From Acheta domesticus (lineage: Eukaryota > Arthropoda > Insecta > Orthoptera > Gryllidae), in assembly GCA_031308135.1 (NCBI GenBank), contig JAHLJT010008756.1, positions 61,684,817 to 61,748,816 of the forward strand: DNA of 64,000 bases, written 5' to 3'. Of this stretch, positions 1 to 11,892 are shown in pieces. The position numbers and the translations under genes were made by a program. Every line of letters begins with the position of its first letter. Within the stretch, counting starts at the first letter, position 1. Below the pieces are notes generated by a model. That model worked only from the letters and a program-made list of their open reading frames with translations, was not told the origin of the DNA and made no database searches.

Positions 1-240
1 AGCTGCAGACTGAAGGAGAATTCTAGCAGCAGACTGTTGTCCGTGGCTTCGCCTATCAATACCAGGCGAATGTTGATGCAGCATCCTAATGATTGTTCTA
101 CGGATCGCACGCGATATTTCTCCCCTTACACACACGTGTACTTTTATGCACTAAACTATCACACATGCGGGGAGACCTGACGGGGTTTATAGCATGAACT
201 GGCTGGAGAGGTGTCCGATAGGGGGAAATCATCCGGAAAC
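1..240 (+). mobile_element. SINE-A copy, cut by the window edge
   Basis: The body of the SINE-A family is visible: the block around GAGAATTCTAGC, then CTATCAATACCAGGCGAATG, then CACACATGCGGGGAGACC. The same order is found at 491-905, 49631-50335 and, reversed, at 21317-21800 and 56514-57005. The tRNA-derived head would lie upstream of base 1, outside the window. The copy is clearly diverged. The stretch 241-490 resembles nothing else I could find in the window. Confidence 0.7.
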
Positions 241-490
241 ATCAATGAGCAATGGGCAAACAGCATGCTCTCCCCCTGACGTAAGCCTGGTAGAAGACTG
301 ACATCGGCGTATGGTCCCCCATATCCGACGCCCGAGTCTGGGTGAAGTGGATTGGAAGTAAAGATCGTGTGGAGAGCCTATGCCTTTGTGCAGGGTGCTT
401 CTCCGACATTCACCTGGAAGAGCTCCGCGACATCACGTCAATCACCGACCGGAGCAATGGTCCTACGCCAACACACCAGGAATCAGGAGA

Positions 491-905
491 GGTGACTCAG
501 TGCATCAACTGATGTCACTACAGTGTCTCACCGGGAGGTCCTAGTTTCGAGTCCCGACGGTGGTAGGATTTATTTTCGACAGTAGGTTGTCAGCTAGGTC
601 GAATTCAGTGGATGTCTGGAGGAGAATTCTATCGGCTGGACGCTCTGATCGGTAGCTTTCCGTAGTGTTCGGCTCTGATCTGTAGCGTTTCTCCGATCAA
701 TACCAAGCGAATGCCGGAGCAGTACTGTAACAAACGGGCAACGAACCGCACTTGATCTTTGCCTCCTCCATCTTGTCCTATTCTCACCCCTCACTTACAC
801 TAACGTGCATTAAACTAGCACACATGGCGGGAGACCGGTCGGGCGCTTGGAGCTTGTCCCGGCTGAGGCGATGCTCCGTTGGTGGGAGATACCTGGTTGG
901 CTTAC
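491..905 (+). mobile_element. SINE-A copy, 3'-truncated
   Basis: It begins with a tRNA-like head: GGTGACTCAGTGCATCA resembles a pol III A box, and GTTTCGAGTCCC about 50 bases later resembles a B box. The family body follows, including GGAGGAGAATTCTATCGG, the CAATACCAAGCGAATGCCGG block and CACACATGGCGGGAGACC. It ends near GGTGGGAGATACCTGGTTGG, so the 3' part and ATCA-type tail seen in full copies are missing. As a SINE it would need LINE enzymes to move. No protein is encoded. Confidence 0.8.
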
Positions 906-2201
906 GTTTGATTACGCATTGTGTTTGATATGGCTTTACATCTTACAATGTTTGTTTTCAAAGACGCTCGAACAGAATTAGACGCTCGAAAGCTATACAA
1001 AAGTTATCTATACGAACGTCACTACCGATGCGGGTTATCTTCTTCACGGTTATACATACATTTCCCCTCTAGTCCTTTTAGCGACGTATACCTCATGGAA
1101 ATTAGCGACGCACAGCAATATGCCTAATGGAAATTAGAGCAGATAACTAATTTTCGCAAATAAAAACCTGCCTTACGCAGGAGTAGGCCTGGTGCAGTGA
1201 TGCCGTTTGTGCAATTTATTGGTCCTCAAGATCTGTTTACAAAAATTTAAGTAAATTTGTAAGGAAAAAGTGGGAGGCCTATTAATGTTAGTTATTGCCG
1301 CACTCCAGTCGTCTGGTACGAGTATTTTGAGCGCATTTCCATGCCGTTTTGATTTCTGTTTGAAAGGTTGTTCGCAATTAGGTATAAATCATTTTTATAA
1401 AATTGACGGGTGCGAATCTCACACTTGATCTTCGCCGAACTGCTAAAACAACTGAAGAAATGAAGCGATTTCTCGTATATCCTAAATAACACCAATAACA
1501 GTGGTCAGCTCTAAAACTATGCTATTATGTAATACGGTATTAGAACCTCACTATCATATCGAATTACTGTACGGATACCAACTCATTTCCACTTTAAGGA
1601 ATACGAGTGTTACGAAGGGACCTTGTAACATATGCCACACTCGATAGTTAAGTAGAACACAAAATCGATTATTAAATTTACCCCTTTTGAAATACTATTC
1701 ACGAACACGAAACTGAAAAGTTCAGTTTTCAACAATTAACTAGTAAGCACAGTGCAATACAAATTTAATCTCATGTTCTGAACATACCGTCCGGCAGGTA
1801 ACTTCCTGAATGAATAAGGACTACAATCGCAAAAAGTTAAATCGCCAGCAATTTATTACAAACAAGGCAGAAGGAAACCTTGAGACCCAACCAAACAGCA
1901 TTACGCTAGCAGTAGGTCTTTAAGTCGCTCATCCTGCTCGCCTATCCCACGGCAAGTAAACCAATCGAGAAAGTAAAACTCGAGTCTGACCTACATCTGG
2001 AGATCGTGCTCAACGCGTGCACCTTAGGCCATCACGTCGCACCGCCTCCGTTCCCCGTACGCTGCAGGCCCTTCCGCCGGCAAAACAAGCGCGTACGTCA
2101 CCGACGGAGGACAGCCGCAAGTGGGGCGGACATGCCGACACGGCGCGCCGCACTCCGCAACACACCGCTCCGGCCTCACACTGTTCTCTCGCTCACGATC
2201 C
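906..2201. other. AT-rich DNA, nothing recognised
   Basis: No supported gene, terminal inverted repeat or tandem array was seen. The few open frames are under 70 codons and lack recognisable motifs. Confidence 0.5.
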
Positions 2202-2543
2202 GCCCCGACACAGACCGCCCGCCCAGACCCCGACACACAGACCGCCCGCCCAGACACCGACACCCACACCGCCCGCCCAGACACCGACACCCACACCGCC
2301 CGCCCAGACACCGACACCCACACCGCCCGCCCAGACACCGACACCCACACCGCCCGCCCAGACACCGACACCCACACCGGCCGCCCCGACACCCACACCG
2401 GCCGCCCCGACACCCACACCGGCTGCCCCGACACCCACACCGGCCGCCCCGACACCCACACCGGCCGCCCCGACACCCACACCGGCCGCCCCGACACCCA
2501 CACCGGCCGCCCCGACACCCACACCGGCCGCCCCGACACCCAA
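2202..2543. repeat. C-rich minisatellite, 27-bp then 21-bp units
   Basis: A tandem array in two parts. The first has about five 27-bp units containing CCGCCCGCCCAGACACCGAC. From about 2379 it changes to about eight 21-bp units, ACCGGCCGCCCCGACACCCA plus C. Both unit lengths are multiples of three and the strand bias keeps stops out, so four or more frames stay open on both strands. These overlapping frames (for example P-T-P-A-A repeats) are best read as by-products of the array. One strand is nearly free of G runs, the other rich in GGGGCGGCC. Confidence 0.9.
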
Positions 2544-5483
2544 ATCGCCCCAAGCTGTAACACCGCTCTTCGTTCGACTATAAGGGCTATTTTACATGGT
2601 CATTTTTTCACAACGTTTCTGCACAGAAAATGGATGGAAAATGACGTTCATTTCTACGCGGTACAGTTTCCTTATCGAAACTGGATGGACGATATCTAGC
2701 GTTGTAGAAGGTCATTTCGTTTCCTGCACATAATCGTGATAAAAATAGTTCCTCTGGATACCGCAAAAAGCGCTGAAGTTCTTCAACCGGCTGAGCATCG
2801 CATAGGGTAATAAATTAAGTCAAGTTATTTTAGGACCGATCACGGAACGAGACCAGAACACATCACACATTTTACTGATCGCCACAATCACTTCACATCA
2901 CAATTCAACAAATTAGAAAGTTCGAATACCACACATAAGGAACAAATCTCACCACATGCATAGCAAAATAGAAAAGTTCCGGAATGTGACGGCAGTAGCG
3001 CAGAAATGGGTAAATTCAGTACCTAAAAATGAAGCATGCGTCATTTGTCTGTACAAATTGTATAAAACATTGCACAAATTGTACTGTACAATGGCTCCGA
3101 CACCCCAGAAGCTGCTCGCTTGTGTAAATCGGATCTAACGTTTGTAGACGATTACATGCCATGTCTTGAATGACATGTAATTATTTCGCATTATGTATTT
3201 AATTATATTCTCTCTAAAACGTACTACGTAAAATGTAGATTACACAGGTTCATGATAGGGCATATAATATACATGTTGAATTTCATTAAACATAATGAAA
3301 TGCGTAATAGGAAAGAGAGGAGAAACTGCGGTTAAGCTAAGTAGGAATAGCGCCGGGCGCTGTAACGAGTTGAGCAGAAGTAATACATTCCTTCACGTTG
3401 ACCGCGGACGCCTAACCGGGCACAGCCTGTCTGCTGAACACCTGTGCTCGGGAAGAGAGGTCGCACATAGCGAAGAGCCAACCCCTGCTGTCAGCACGTA
3501 AGGAACAAGTCTTGGTCGACGTTGAGAAATATTGCGTAACAGTTTAGTTTGTACTAGTAGCGACCTACAAGCATGCAGACTCACTCTTCAGTCGTATCAT
3601 CCTCCGATTATGTACATTTGTCATTTCTTATTTTGCTTTCACCTCCACGTTGAAGTTGGAGTTCCTTGTAGGTTTACTTTGTGAGCTCCAATCACAATAA
3701 AATGGTGGTGAAGCAACCAGCTTGTGCTAGGGTTGTTGGTTAGAACTCGCGAATCGTTGTCACCTTGCCATCGGAATGTGATAGTCAAAAGAAAACCATT
3801 AATCATTTTAAAATTACCCCGCGCAGCCGTAGTGTAGTTTTTTGTATCTGGTCGTCTGTATGCCGTCAGAGTTGACTCAGGAAATTCTGTGCAATTCTGA
3901 CTTTTTAATACATCATTAGAAGGCAAGTGTTAATTAAGATATATTACATACCCAAAGAATAAATGAAAAATCATGCATCTTCGAAATCTCTAAGAAGGTT
4001 TATATAGATTCCAAATAAAACTAAAAGTAATGGCTCTTATAGGTTCCCTGTAGTAACAGGTGGAGTTAAGTCTCAAACATTTTACATATTTTGTTTTGTA
4101 TCAGTATGAATGTGTGTTTCACAGCTCTTGAATAAAGTATTGCCGACTAAATTGGTTAAAATTCAGTCTTCAAAAATGGAGCGTTTACGTTTGTTTTTGT
4201 AACACAACTCACGTTAATTTTTGTGAGACACAAAACAGGACAGTTTAACGTTCATTTAACAAATGGATAATAAACCGTGTACTTACGAGCAGACCCACTT
4301 GTCCCGCCACAACGTAGTTTCTCATTTGTAGGAAGGCGAGGTCCAGAAAATTTTCCTAGAAAGCTTTTATGAAGAAACAATTTACAGCTCCCAAGCAAAA
4401 ACAAAATATATCGGTAGGATGGAGAAAGCCGTTTCTGAGACGGGAATAGTTATAAGGAAAGACTTGTTATACACTCACCATCACAAAAAATCTAATTACA
4501 ATGAAATGAAAATATGATGGATTAAGGTTTTTAAAACATTACGTAATAAAGAGACATACATTGTTAATTTCACAACTGTAAATTATTAGTAATTAGTAAT
4601 ATTATTAGTGCTCAATGTGTTTCACTTGGCAGAAACATAACGTAACCAAATAAAAAAAGATTTTACCCTTTTTTTTTTCATTTTTCCGGGGAATGAGCTG
4701 AACCCTTCATTTTCATATTTCAAACATAGCTTTTATTTATAATTTCTTTTCAATAATAATTCTCTCTTTTAGGCAAATTTGCAATGCAAGTATTGCTAAT
4801 GTGATATACAGATCTTTTAACTAATCAATTCCTTATAACAGTAATATTTTCTGCTTGCTCAAATGCAAATGAGTTCCTAATTAAGAGCTTGATATGTTAA
4901 AGTGCGTTATACTAAAACTAATTTCTGAACGATTCAGCCATTTCCATTTTTCAAGACAGGTTTATTTTAGTCATCTGTAAGAATCAAAAGTGAAAAATGA
5001 TTTTTTTGACGGAGCTGATAAAGCGTAAACATCAGCGCCTGATGCGAGATGGGGTGAATGTCATTAAAATTAAGTGCTTAACTTTTGTCGTTAACTACCA
5101 AAAGTCCTCTTTTTGACATGTTAGTGTTGGTGTTTTTTAACAATATCTGAAACGAATTACAAGTTAGTCACGAAGAATATAGTGCAAAAGTTTCTGTAGA
5201 ATGCACAGAGAACGTCCGTACAATCCTAAAACCAACCGTCCGTCCTAAGACCAATTAATAAAACAAATTCTTCGTTTACTATTACCGAGCAAAAAGCGTT
5301 AAATTTTTTCAAGCAAAGGGGGCTTTTAAAAAATGATACATGCCTTATTTTCATATCTGTGAATTTTCGGAACCAGCAAAAATTAGAAAAAACTAGAGGT
5401 GCTGTTGTCGCGCCTCTATTTTCTACCTAATTCAATCCACCAAACCAGTGGCTAAATGAATCAGGTATTGTTTTTTGTTACCA
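2544..5483. other. AT-rich DNA, nothing recognised
   Basis: About 2.9 kb with no coding frame over 100 codons and no repeat structure that I could pair with another part of the window. A short C+G-richer patch lies near 3340-3500 without recognisable content. Confidence 0.45.
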
Positions 5484-6113
5484 AGTGCATCAACTAATAA
5501 TCATTACTCCCTTAGGTGTAGAGCATGTTTTATTACCAGGAAATGGCAGGGTTCATTCTCCATGGGAACTTGACACTCCAGGCCGGCCTTCATGTTCTTC
5601 TCCCGTCCAGGTTTCCCCGTCAGCGAAGCACCGCCCCAACCGGGACAATCTCAAACTCCTTTCTTGTCTCACGATATGTGTGATGGTGTGATGCATGTAA
5701 ATAAGCTTAAGAACGGGAAGAGGGGACAAGGATGAGGAAGGAAATATCGCGCGCGATCCATGGCCAGGGTACCACTCAGATATTCTTTTGGTATTAATCT
5801 AAATTAATTGATGATAAATTAGTTTGAATTCTTACAATTTTCTATTTAGTGACGATACCGAAACAAACCAATAGACGTTTGGAAACTACTATTGATCTCC
5901 AACAGCAACTGAAGTGACTCTTCCAAGGTACACGCTCAACAGTTTTAGAAAATGGTAAATAATCAATAATGAGAAACAACAGCCGGTGGCTAGAATTCTC
6001 CTCCAGGTTGCAGCTGGATTCGACTCAGCTATGGCTGAAAATACTCCACCGTGGGGACTCCAACCCTCGAAGTCTGAAACGCTGCAGTCCACGACTGTTG
6101 CCCTGAGCCATCT
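5484..6113 (-). mobile_element. SINE-A copy interrupted by about 190 bp
   Basis: Read on the minus strand, the head lies near 6113 (ATGGCTCAGGGCAACAG, A-box-like, then GGTTGGAGTCCCC, B-box-like) and the 3' part near 5484, where GCATCAACTAATAATCATTAC on the plus strand matches the family 3' end. The body includes GCGCGCGATCCATGGCC on the plus strand. Between about 5770 and 5960 there is AT-rich sequence not found in other copies, so this is either a later insertion or a heavily decayed stretch. I saw no clear target duplication around the inserted part. Confidence 0.7.
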
Positions 6114-6269
6114 CAGCCGGTGCAATCGGGTATTAAATCGATTACGACGATGTATTGCGAGAGCGTTAGCCACTGCAAAATTCACGAGTCTCTGTTTACC
6201 TAGCGGCATCTGCTGTATTTCTTTCGTACTTGTTCTTTTCATTCTTCTTTGATGAAAAACCGTCCAGCA

Positions 6270-6600
6270 ACTACGTCCGTCCGTCTATGAGTCTCGCAGA
6301 GAAGGAGCGCGCGGATGTTTTCGCAGAAGCCGCTCGAGCGCTAGGATCGCGCTTCCGCCTGAGATAATGAAGATCAAACACGGCCTCCTCCTTCTCATTC
6401 TGCCCCCTGCCCCCCCTCCCGGACTCAATTCCGCTGATGAAGGCGGTGCGCGGCAGGAGCACAGAGGAATGCAAATGGTGGTCCGGACCGCCATTTGCAC
6501 GACGACGCGAGCGTACCCAAAGAGTATATATGAGCGTACCATACTGGTGTGTCGTGGTATAAGGTTCAGGGCAGCGGACTATTATTTTGATACGTTCTAA
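6270..6600 (+). promoter_or_regulatory. promoter-like cluster: octamer, palindrome, TATA
   Basis: A GC-richer island contains ATGCAAAT at 6469-6476 (the classic POU octamer word). It overlaps a 30-bp palindrome at 6470-6499 centred on GGTCCGGACC with one mismatched pair. TATATA lies at 6525-6530, preceded by AGAG. A weak initiator-like TTCAGG lies about 40 bp further on. The spacing is compatible with a pol II core promoter pointing right, but no convincing exon follows; the next recognisable sequence is a decayed LINE. This is motif evidence only. Confidence 0.3.
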
Positions 6601-6683
6601 AACAGTTGAGCATCACCGAGTTCCACATCGCTCTGCGAAATGTATTCTACCGCCAGCCACATTCTTATATCAAAATCATTAAA

Positions 6684-6915
6684 TTATACCCGTTCATAAA
6701 CAAAAAATAAAAACTCTGAAATGTTTCAGGTATCTTAATTTATGAATTTAGCATTCACCCCACAATAATATATGCTTGTCCTAGCTAGCATTGCAAAGGC
6801 ACATAAACGCTACTTAGAAGTAATTCAAAATACATTACGTAAAGTACTTCAAGCTCCTAGGTTTATTCGTAATGACCAAATTTTAAAAGAACTGGATTTC
6901 AAAATTATCAAATAG
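6684..6915 (+). pseudogene. Jockey-like LINE reverse transcriptase remnant
   Basis: Translation gives the typical end of a Jockey/CR1-type ORF2: LYPFINKK, then LIYEFSIHPTIIYACPS followed by a TAG where the family usually has Trp, then after a frameshift HKRYLEVIQN and APRFIRNDQILKEL, ending in TAG. In intact relatives this region follows the RT catalytic domain and reads roughly R/L-Y-P-L-I-N ... Y-A-C-P-V-W ... L-Q-V-I-Q-N-K ... A-P-W-Y-V-R-N. At least three stops and one frameshift break it. Only the C-terminal piece is left, as expected for an old 5'-truncated copy. Confidence 0.7.
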
Positions 6916-8861
6916 TTTTTATTCTCTTCTATCTTGTCCAGCAACTAATAAATTTAAATTAGGCATATCGTGTAATAATTATTTTCGCATTAAGACTATA
7001 TTCAAAAGATCTTTTTCAACCACCTCAATTAGCAGTATGAAATTCAAACTGAAACAAAATATTAAATTAAATGTTAATGCGTAATTATGTAAGACCCTTC
7101 CTGAGTAACCTCAGTAATTAGAAATCAATGTTTGTTTTTGTTTATTGAATTAAAAAATAATGTAATTGTGCGATTTGAAAGATTTGCGAGTGGAACAAGA
7201 AGATTAAATACTATTTATAAAAGCCACTTGACCCAAGCGCCAGCGAATAATACTTCGAAAGAGTCAATTCAGTAAATGCACTTGGAGATTAAAAACTTTT
7301 TCCACCAGTGTATTAATTTGTGTCGTTATCGTCGCGTCTTACGAAAAGAATATAACAAGAATTGACACAAATCATGTCATACAAATCATGTCGAATTGCA
7401 CGTAAGAATTCTTTATTAGAGAAATTCACAATGTTCATTTTTACCTATGCAATTAAACTCGCAAAATACAGACTTTAATAAAATAACAATCCGCATAACA
7501 TTGCTTTAAATAGACGTTTGGAAGTGAATAAAAATTGTCTTCAAACCTTCACAACAAATTTTTTTCATACGAACATTTTAATTTGGTGGAATGACAAAGA
7601 AATGGGGGATGGGAAAGGTACTAAAGCCTTAGCTCAAAATAGAGGGGATTTGTGAAATGATTGGGAATCATTTCTCACCGATTACGCCAACAATTTACTT
7701 TGACATGAAAGAGTGAAAATAATCGTTCACATCGCGAAACAAAGTATAGTTATCAGGCCAATACTTCACGGTATTCCACGATCGCGTTCCACCATCTGCT
7801 ATTTCTTACTTCAGGAACGTAGACACCATAGGTTTAGTCAAATCAAGATTTATGAGTCAAAGGATGTTGCAACTGGCAGCACATATAGCAACATCTTTGA
7901 TTAAAATATGTTACTGTGAATTGTTCGTCAGAAATGTATAACCAATCATAACTGCGATAAAACATTTTCTATTTTCTTATTCGATTGTTCACTTTTTTTA
8001 ACTTCTATAATAAAAAAGTACAGTAAAAATCGGTAATAGTAATAAACAGTGTAATACTATTTATTACAATATTCTTCGGTTTATTAACACATGTAATAGT
8101 AATAAAAAGAGTATTGCTGTTATTAGAATATTTTCCTCGTTTATTGAAGGTTCAGAAAACTGATTTCTTTATGGAGTTTCCGAATAACATACAAACGAGT
8201 ACACGAAAGACCTGCATTATGTTTCAGGAAGCAACGTTATCGAAGCAAGAGCTTTCTTTTTTAGGTAGTGCATTTGGGAGAATTCTTAGAAAGATTTGGG
8301 AAAATTAATCCTATGCACAAAGCAACTAGAAAGTTCCTTCATATTTTATCTTTGTCCTTACTCTCGTACCTTTTTCCTTTAGACATTCTTATTTTTCTTC
8401 AAGCATGTCAATATTCATTCTCCGTTCCATTACTCTTCCGTTTTCCTTTCGTCTTTTCCTACTTCCTTTTCTCAAATGCCTCAGAGAGAAGTTATTGAAC
8501 ACGATGAAAGAAACGGGAAATGCATTTCAATATTTCCAGAGGTTAGATGACCGATAGTAGCATGAAAATAGACTTCAGGGATAAAAAAAATGAAAGAAAA
8601 TAAGCTATGAAAAATGTCGCGTGAATATATGACATGCAATGAGGGCTTTTGTTTCAATGCATCGGTAAGTGATCTGTTGAAATTATTGAGAGTTTTCCAT
8701 TCCCTTTTAGTTCATAATAAATATACAAAACGTTCCACCTTTACTTACAAAGTATTCTAATGAGGAATTCATGTTGGCAGATTTAAGTTTCGTCAATGCC
8801 AATATTTCATTTTAATATTCAAACTGCTTCGGAATACGATCCAATTTTTGTAGTTCCATTC
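6916..8861. other. AT-rich DNA, nothing recognised
   Basis: About 1.9 kb of AT-rich sequence with only short open frames. It could include the decayed 3' UTR of the LINE remnant just upstream, but no tail was identified. Confidence 0.4.
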
Positions 8862-9720
8862 ACACACTGGTGGTGCTAAAACAACACTCGCCCTATTTTC
8901 TCGCCCTTACTTTCTCGCCCTATTTTCACGCAAAAGTAAGCAAAAAGTACTCAGTTTTTCGAAAAATTGTACATGACCTTATTTTAAAATCTATCTTTAA
9001 GGAACATGTTGCATTAAGAGGAAAATTCTCTATCTTAATAATTTTAGTTGTACGAAGACGCCTAAAAAATTTTGAATTTTTGCATTTTTCTAAAAATGAG
9101 AGTTTTCAACGAAAATGACTATTCAATGTACTTTACACAATCTAACAAAAAAATTAAATGAATAAAGAAAGAGCCATTTTTCTGAAAATTTTCAAAATGA
9201 CCCAAGGGCTTAATGTAAAGTACCCCCCCCTCCAAAGTAAAATATTGGTTTCAAATTCTAGGGCCCGCGGCAGCAGCCAGATCGAATATCAATTTTGGAG
9301 AAAATCGGCTGAATGGTTTAGCCGCTAGCGTTATTTGCAGACGTACAAACGTTTTGCGTCATTCGATTTTTCGGTATCAAGGACCCACAAAACATGGATT
9401 CTGACTAAACCACGTGCTAGTGAATGTTTTTTTTTCTAATTTAGCAACTCAATGTATCCACTTTTTCGTTACCAGGGGTTAATAAGAGATTTTCTGCCGA
9501 AAGTACGCAGTTTGTTCGCGCAGCGGTACATAACTTTCTCACTATCCTGTAGCGAAAAAGTAAAACCGTCCAAAAACACGGACAATAAGAACGGGGCAAC
9601 GACTGTGGTGTTTAGTTTTCCGTAACTCGGTACTTCGTCAAACAGAGGCGACGTACAATCCAACACTATATCTCTCGTGACGTTTCAACCCTTAATGCAG
9701 TGTTGTCAAGGTCGATGACA
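8862..9720 (-). mobile_element. F2 repeat, about 0.86-kb copy
   Basis: This AT-rich dispersed repeat also occurs at 13980-14640 (same strand), 34558-35312 and 57490-59790 (opposite strand). On the minus strand it reads from the AAAGTTATGTA...CTGCGC block at the 9700 side, through GTGGAT and the CGCTAGCGGCTAAACC word, to the end near 8866, GTTGTTTTAGCACCACC. The end can form a small hairpin with AGCAC. No coding potential was found. A non-autonomous DNA element is likely, possibly Helitron-like; the class is not proven. Confidence 0.7.
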
Positions 9721-10216
9721 CGAGCGAGAGTCCGTGGCACGAATGCCACAACGAAATCGCTCCTCCACGCAGTTCATTACCCCGCCACCAGAGACAACGC
9801 CATCCCTATTGTAAAACGGTGGGGTAACTAATAGTTTCCTTTCCCGACGCTAGTTGCGCAGAGAAGCTCCTGGCATGCTACAGTGTTACGACGCGTGCCA
9901 CTGCCACCAGTAGAAGACTGACACCTCTCCCTTAATGTTTTATTCAAAATCTTCAAAACGCTCAAAACTCGACATTCTGAGCTGTTGTAAGGTGGATTGC
10001 CGAGATTCTGTATAGACGCTTCTCGAAACAAGAGGCTATGAACCACCTGACTACGTCGCTCGTGCGAAGGTCGCACGGCATTCTGGCCTGTGCACGCGCG
10101 CAAGGTGAAAGTGCTGAATGGGGGAGTTTGGTTCAATGTTCTCCTTATAATCGAAGTTCGGGGAAAATTACCCTCGACCTTCGCTCCCGCAAGACTCCTG
10201 CGGCTCTCAGGAAGTA
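9721..10216. other. mixed-composition spacer
   Basis: Moderate GC content with many CpG dinucleotides and no convincing gene. Frames on either strand run into the (GGC)n tract to the right and gain length only from it. Confidence 0.4.
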
Positions 10217-10367
10217 CGTGGTGGTGGTGGTGGTGGTGGTACAGGCGGCGGTACAGGCGGCGGCAAAGGCGGCGGCAAAGGCGGCGGCGGTGGCGGCACA
10301 GGTGGCGACAAAGGCGGCGGTGGTGGCGGTTGCGGCGAAGGCTGCGGAGGCGGCGGCGGCAGTGGAC

Positions 10368-10407
<40 letters not shown>

Positions 10408-10482
10408 AGGCGGCGGCGGAGGCAGAGGCGGAGGCGGAGGCGGAGGCGGAGGCGGAGGCGGAGGCGGAGGCGGAGGCGGCAG
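10217..10482. repeat. (GGC/GGT/GGA)n trinucleotide tract
   Basis: About 265 bp of GGN triplets, starting as GGT repeats, becoming interrupted GGC, then a pure GGC run near 10370-10405 and a GGCGGA-type end. The three plus frames give Ala/Glu, Arg/Trp and Gly-type tracts and the minus strand gives poly-Pro, none with flanking conserved sequence. This is a GC-rich microsatellite that may form G-quadruplexes. It is not evidence for a protein. Confidence 0.9.
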
Positions 10483-11585
10483 CTGAGACGGTAGCAAACA
10501 GTGGGGTAGAGTAAATAAAAAGGCGGATGACACTGTACTACTCACGAAACAGTTTTAACGAGTGCTCGTACACTTGTGATTTGCTGAATTCAAATGTAGT
10601 TGTGTCTGCAGATCATAAATTTAATAGATGTTCCAGCTACGTGCATACAACAACCGCGCATCAACACATGGTAGCACAAGATGGGTCAGACGTACGTTGA
10701 CAGAAGAATAAACAGAGATCCTGAGATATCTACAACACACTGCTTAGGGAAACGGCAGATGTGGTGATCTCTTATTAAACGATCTCATAACCAAAACGAT
10801 ACAAAGTGTGAAAGATGAAATTTTGGTTCTACAGTATCACCGAGATGATAAAAATATTAAAAATTCTAAAAATCGAAGCGCAGAAATAAGTTTGCAATAC
10901 TTAACCCAACTCTTCCAAGTAAGCTTAATACAGTGTTCAAATAAACGTTATTTTAATAATTAAATTACGTCGACTTTTCGTCGGAACCACTGCTTGGATG
11001 CGGCAACAGGGCCGATGGCGGCGGCTGCTGCTTCTGCACAGTTTATGGTAATTTCATGCAAATGAGGCCGTGGGTCCCGGTCGAAGAGACCGTCAAGCGT
11101 CGACGATGGCTCCATTGGCCCACTCGACGAGTTCGCACGTCCCCGCAACTTCCGTGAGGCGCCGCCTTTCGGGAGAAAGCGAAGGGATTTCCCATCATAC
11201 CAGTCCTGGTCCTACCAACGACAACGACGATCACTTTCCACCTCTGGGAATCAATGAGTGCAAATACAAGAAAGAGTGAGTGATGTTTCCGGGCGTGAAC
11301 TAGTACGGGCGTTAGTCTCGTAAGTGAGGAGCACGTTGTATTTCGGGCGGTTTGCCCGGATGGGACGTGGGAAGGGAGCGTTCCTTCAAACAGAGATTCC
11401 CTAAGCTCCTGCCCGGACTCCCGCCAAGAGTTCAATTCAATTCAATTATTTCTTATTTTCCGTAGCGAAGCTCTTCTGCCGGACGAAACAAATTTCGCAA
11501 TGTCCCTTTCCCCGTCTGGCAAAGAAAGAAGGTATCAGTTGGGCGATGAATTATGCGATTAGAATTTTGCTCAGAGGTTTCAGTT
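10483..11585. other. spacer with a GC-richer patch
   Basis: AT-rich to about 10950, then a CpG-richer patch near 11040-11420 with short overlapping frames on both strands. No recognised domain or repeat partner. Confidence 0.35.
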
Positions 11586-11599
11586 AGACTTGAGGATAT

Positions 11600-11757
11600 T
11601 TTACAGGTAGTAAATCAACAACATGGGAGGGCTTTACTTTCCCTACGAAGGATTTTTTCGCCCTTAAAAATCCACGGCATCGATCGGGTTTGAACCCGCG
11701 AATTTGGGTAATCAATACGATACGCAGTTATCTCACCGAAGCCACTACACGTGAGTG
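11600..11757 (-). mobile_element. SINE-C, tRNA-derived
   Basis: On the minus strand the element starts with a tRNA-like head: TGGCTTCGGTGAGATAAC is A-box-like, and GCGGGTTCAAACCCG, about 45 bases later, contains an intact B box with a T-arm-like stem. The body continues through GGCGAAAAAATCCTTCGTAG and AGCCCTCCCATG. Only one copy was found in the window, so the class rests on the promoter boxes and the tRNA-like spacing. A decayed tRNA pseudogene is the alternative. Confidence 0.6.
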
Positions 11758-11848
11758 GTAATGAAGTGAATGTGTTTGTGTGTGTGTAGGGGCTAAGGAT
11801 GAGGAAAGGAAGAAACCCCGCACGCTCCTTGGACCCTGTATTAGGGTA
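11758..11848 (-). mobile_element. SINE-A fragment
   Basis: AATGAAGTGAATGTG, then GGGGCTAAGGATGAGGAAAG and CCTTGGACCCTGTATTAGGG, align with the middle of SINE-A copies such as 56730-56825. It directly abuts SINE-C on the left and the GT/GA satellite on the right, so it is truncated at both ends. Confidence 0.5.
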
Positions 11849-11851
11849 TAA

Positions 11852-11854
11852 AAA

Positions 11855-11892
<38 letters not shown>

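Noticed and set aside
2006..2699. Several overlapping 116-192 codon frames over the C-rich minisatellite
   Set aside because: Mutually overlapping frames on both strands, all generated by 27/21-bp units.
10090..10545. Poly-Arg/Trp, poly-Ala/Glu and poly-Pro open frames over the GGC tract
   Set aside because: All frames on both strands are open only because of the triplet repeat, and flanking residues show no conserved sequence.
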